In this document: one piece after another, positions 37,674-38,005 of the stretch
How positions within the stretch are numbered: the stretch's first letter is position 1
Layout of the letters: each line of letters begins with the position of its first letter
Virus record (IMG/VR): IMGVR_UViG_3300025949_000057
Span: 1-38,005 of that record
Direction: 5' to 3' (one strand)
Length of the DNA stretch: 38,005 nt
Source of the DNA: a virus
Program-made: the position numbers and the translations under genes
The notes under the pieces: model-generated
Told to the model about the DNA's origin: nothing
Seen by the model: only the letters and a program-made list of their open reading frames with translations
Databases searched by the model: none

Positions 37674-37867
37674 TGACGACCTCTAGAGATCGCTTCTTCA
37701 CAGTAAGACCAACAAGCCCTAAAAAAGAGAAAAATACTTTTCATCCTGAATTAGAGACAATAGACGAATCTAAAACAATTTCTCGAATCAATTCTAAAGA
37801 AGATGTAGCCAAAGGAGTAAGGATTCTTTTGAATCATGATGGATGTTATTCACCTAGGAAACGATGA
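37673..37867 (+). CDS. small basic protein (64 aa)
   Basis: MTTSRDRFFTVRPTSPKKEK then VAKGVRILLNHDGCYSPRKR. Hydrophilic, basic ends. Stop is 1 nt before the junction-spanning gene. Unknown. Confidence 0.6.
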   Translation: MTTSRDRFFTVRPTSPKKEKNTFHPELETIDESKTISRINSKEDVAKGVRILLNHDGCYSPRKR

Positions 37868-37868
37868 C

Positions 37869-38005
37869 ATGACCAAAAAAACCAAACTCATTCCATTTGA
37901 TTATCAGAAATATAAAAATGGTGCAAAAGCATATACTAAAGATGGTAGAGAAGTGGTGGAATGTCATTTATTCGAAAAAAGAAAAAAATTTAATCTAGTA
38001 GCACT
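37869..38005 (+). CDS. N-terminal part of the junction-spanning protein
   Basis: ATG 37869 opens MTKKTKLIPFDYQKYKNG, which runs to the window end and continues at 143 after the 126-bp overlap is removed. Same gene as 18-422. The stop of the previous gene (TGA 37865-37867) is 1 nt away. Confidence 0.85.
   Translation, partial: MTKKTKLIPFDYQKYKNGAKAYTKDGREVVECHLFEKRKKFNLVA
37880..38005. repeat. direct terminal repeat, right copy (identical to 17-142)
   Basis: Exact copy of 17-142. The preceding base differs, and 37861-37879 supplies the true start codon that is missing at the left end. This shows which end carries the native sequence. Confidence 0.9.

Overview
The window is the essentially complete genome of a short-tailed, P22/Sf6-like bacteriophage with a low-GC genome. 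The evidence is the order TerS, TerL, portal, scaffold, coat, gp4-like and gp10-like head-completion proteins, ejection proteins, then fibres, plus a T4-type lysozyme. The last 126 bases (37880-38005) repeat bases 17-142, so the molecule closes into a circle or a circularly permuted unit of about 37,863 bp. Bases 1-16 look like an assembly fold-back. The host is probably Gram-negative, since the phage is P22-like and carries a lysozyme; I cannot name it. I see no integrase.

Layout. (1) Minus strand, about 32.7 kb down to 5.6 kb: packaging, head, tail and fibre genes, ending at a strong terminator (5606-5635). Between scaffold and coat lie about twelve tiny, mostly Lys-rich genes, a tRNA-Asn(GTT), and an oppositely oriented cassette of six small genes (22330-24045). 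(2) Minus strand, 34.1-32.7 kb: a lambda-O-like initiator whose gene contains a predicted origin (three 22-bp iterons, an AT-rich tract, a perfect DnaA box), a small possible regulator, a membrane protein and an XRE-like regulator. (3) Plus strand, from 34.3 kb through the circle junction to 1.67 kb: an early operon of about 19 mostly unknown small genes, including two DUF1737-like paralogues, Lar-like and secreted Cys-rich peptides. (4) Plus strand, 3.5-5.6 kb: a second early operon ending in a Sak4-like ATPase and an SSB-like protein. (5) Minus strand, 3.3-2.4 kb: a P-like replication protein, a Cys-rich protein and the endolysin.

The most unusual content is a family of tRNA-like RNAs: an array at 1698-2370 and another copy at 34369-34543. 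Members share a 13-nt 5' motif GGCAATYGCGGCG. In the three best copies this pairs with a 3' CRATTGCC, preceded by a T-arm-like hairpin and with a D-arm-like hairpin near the 5' end. The three helices show compensatory base changes between copies, while the interiors are long (about 130-206 nt in total) and unrelated. Copy 1 has a consensus promoter placed so that the transcript should begin at the RNA's own 5' GG. Copy 5 leads the early operon.

Regulation. Three early promoters carry a common 12-bp motif GTAWTACSKGAG inside their -35/-10 spacer. Two late promoters share TTGCTW-N17-CATAAT. Two small genes (Lar-like and DUF551-like) are broken by single-base frameshifts.
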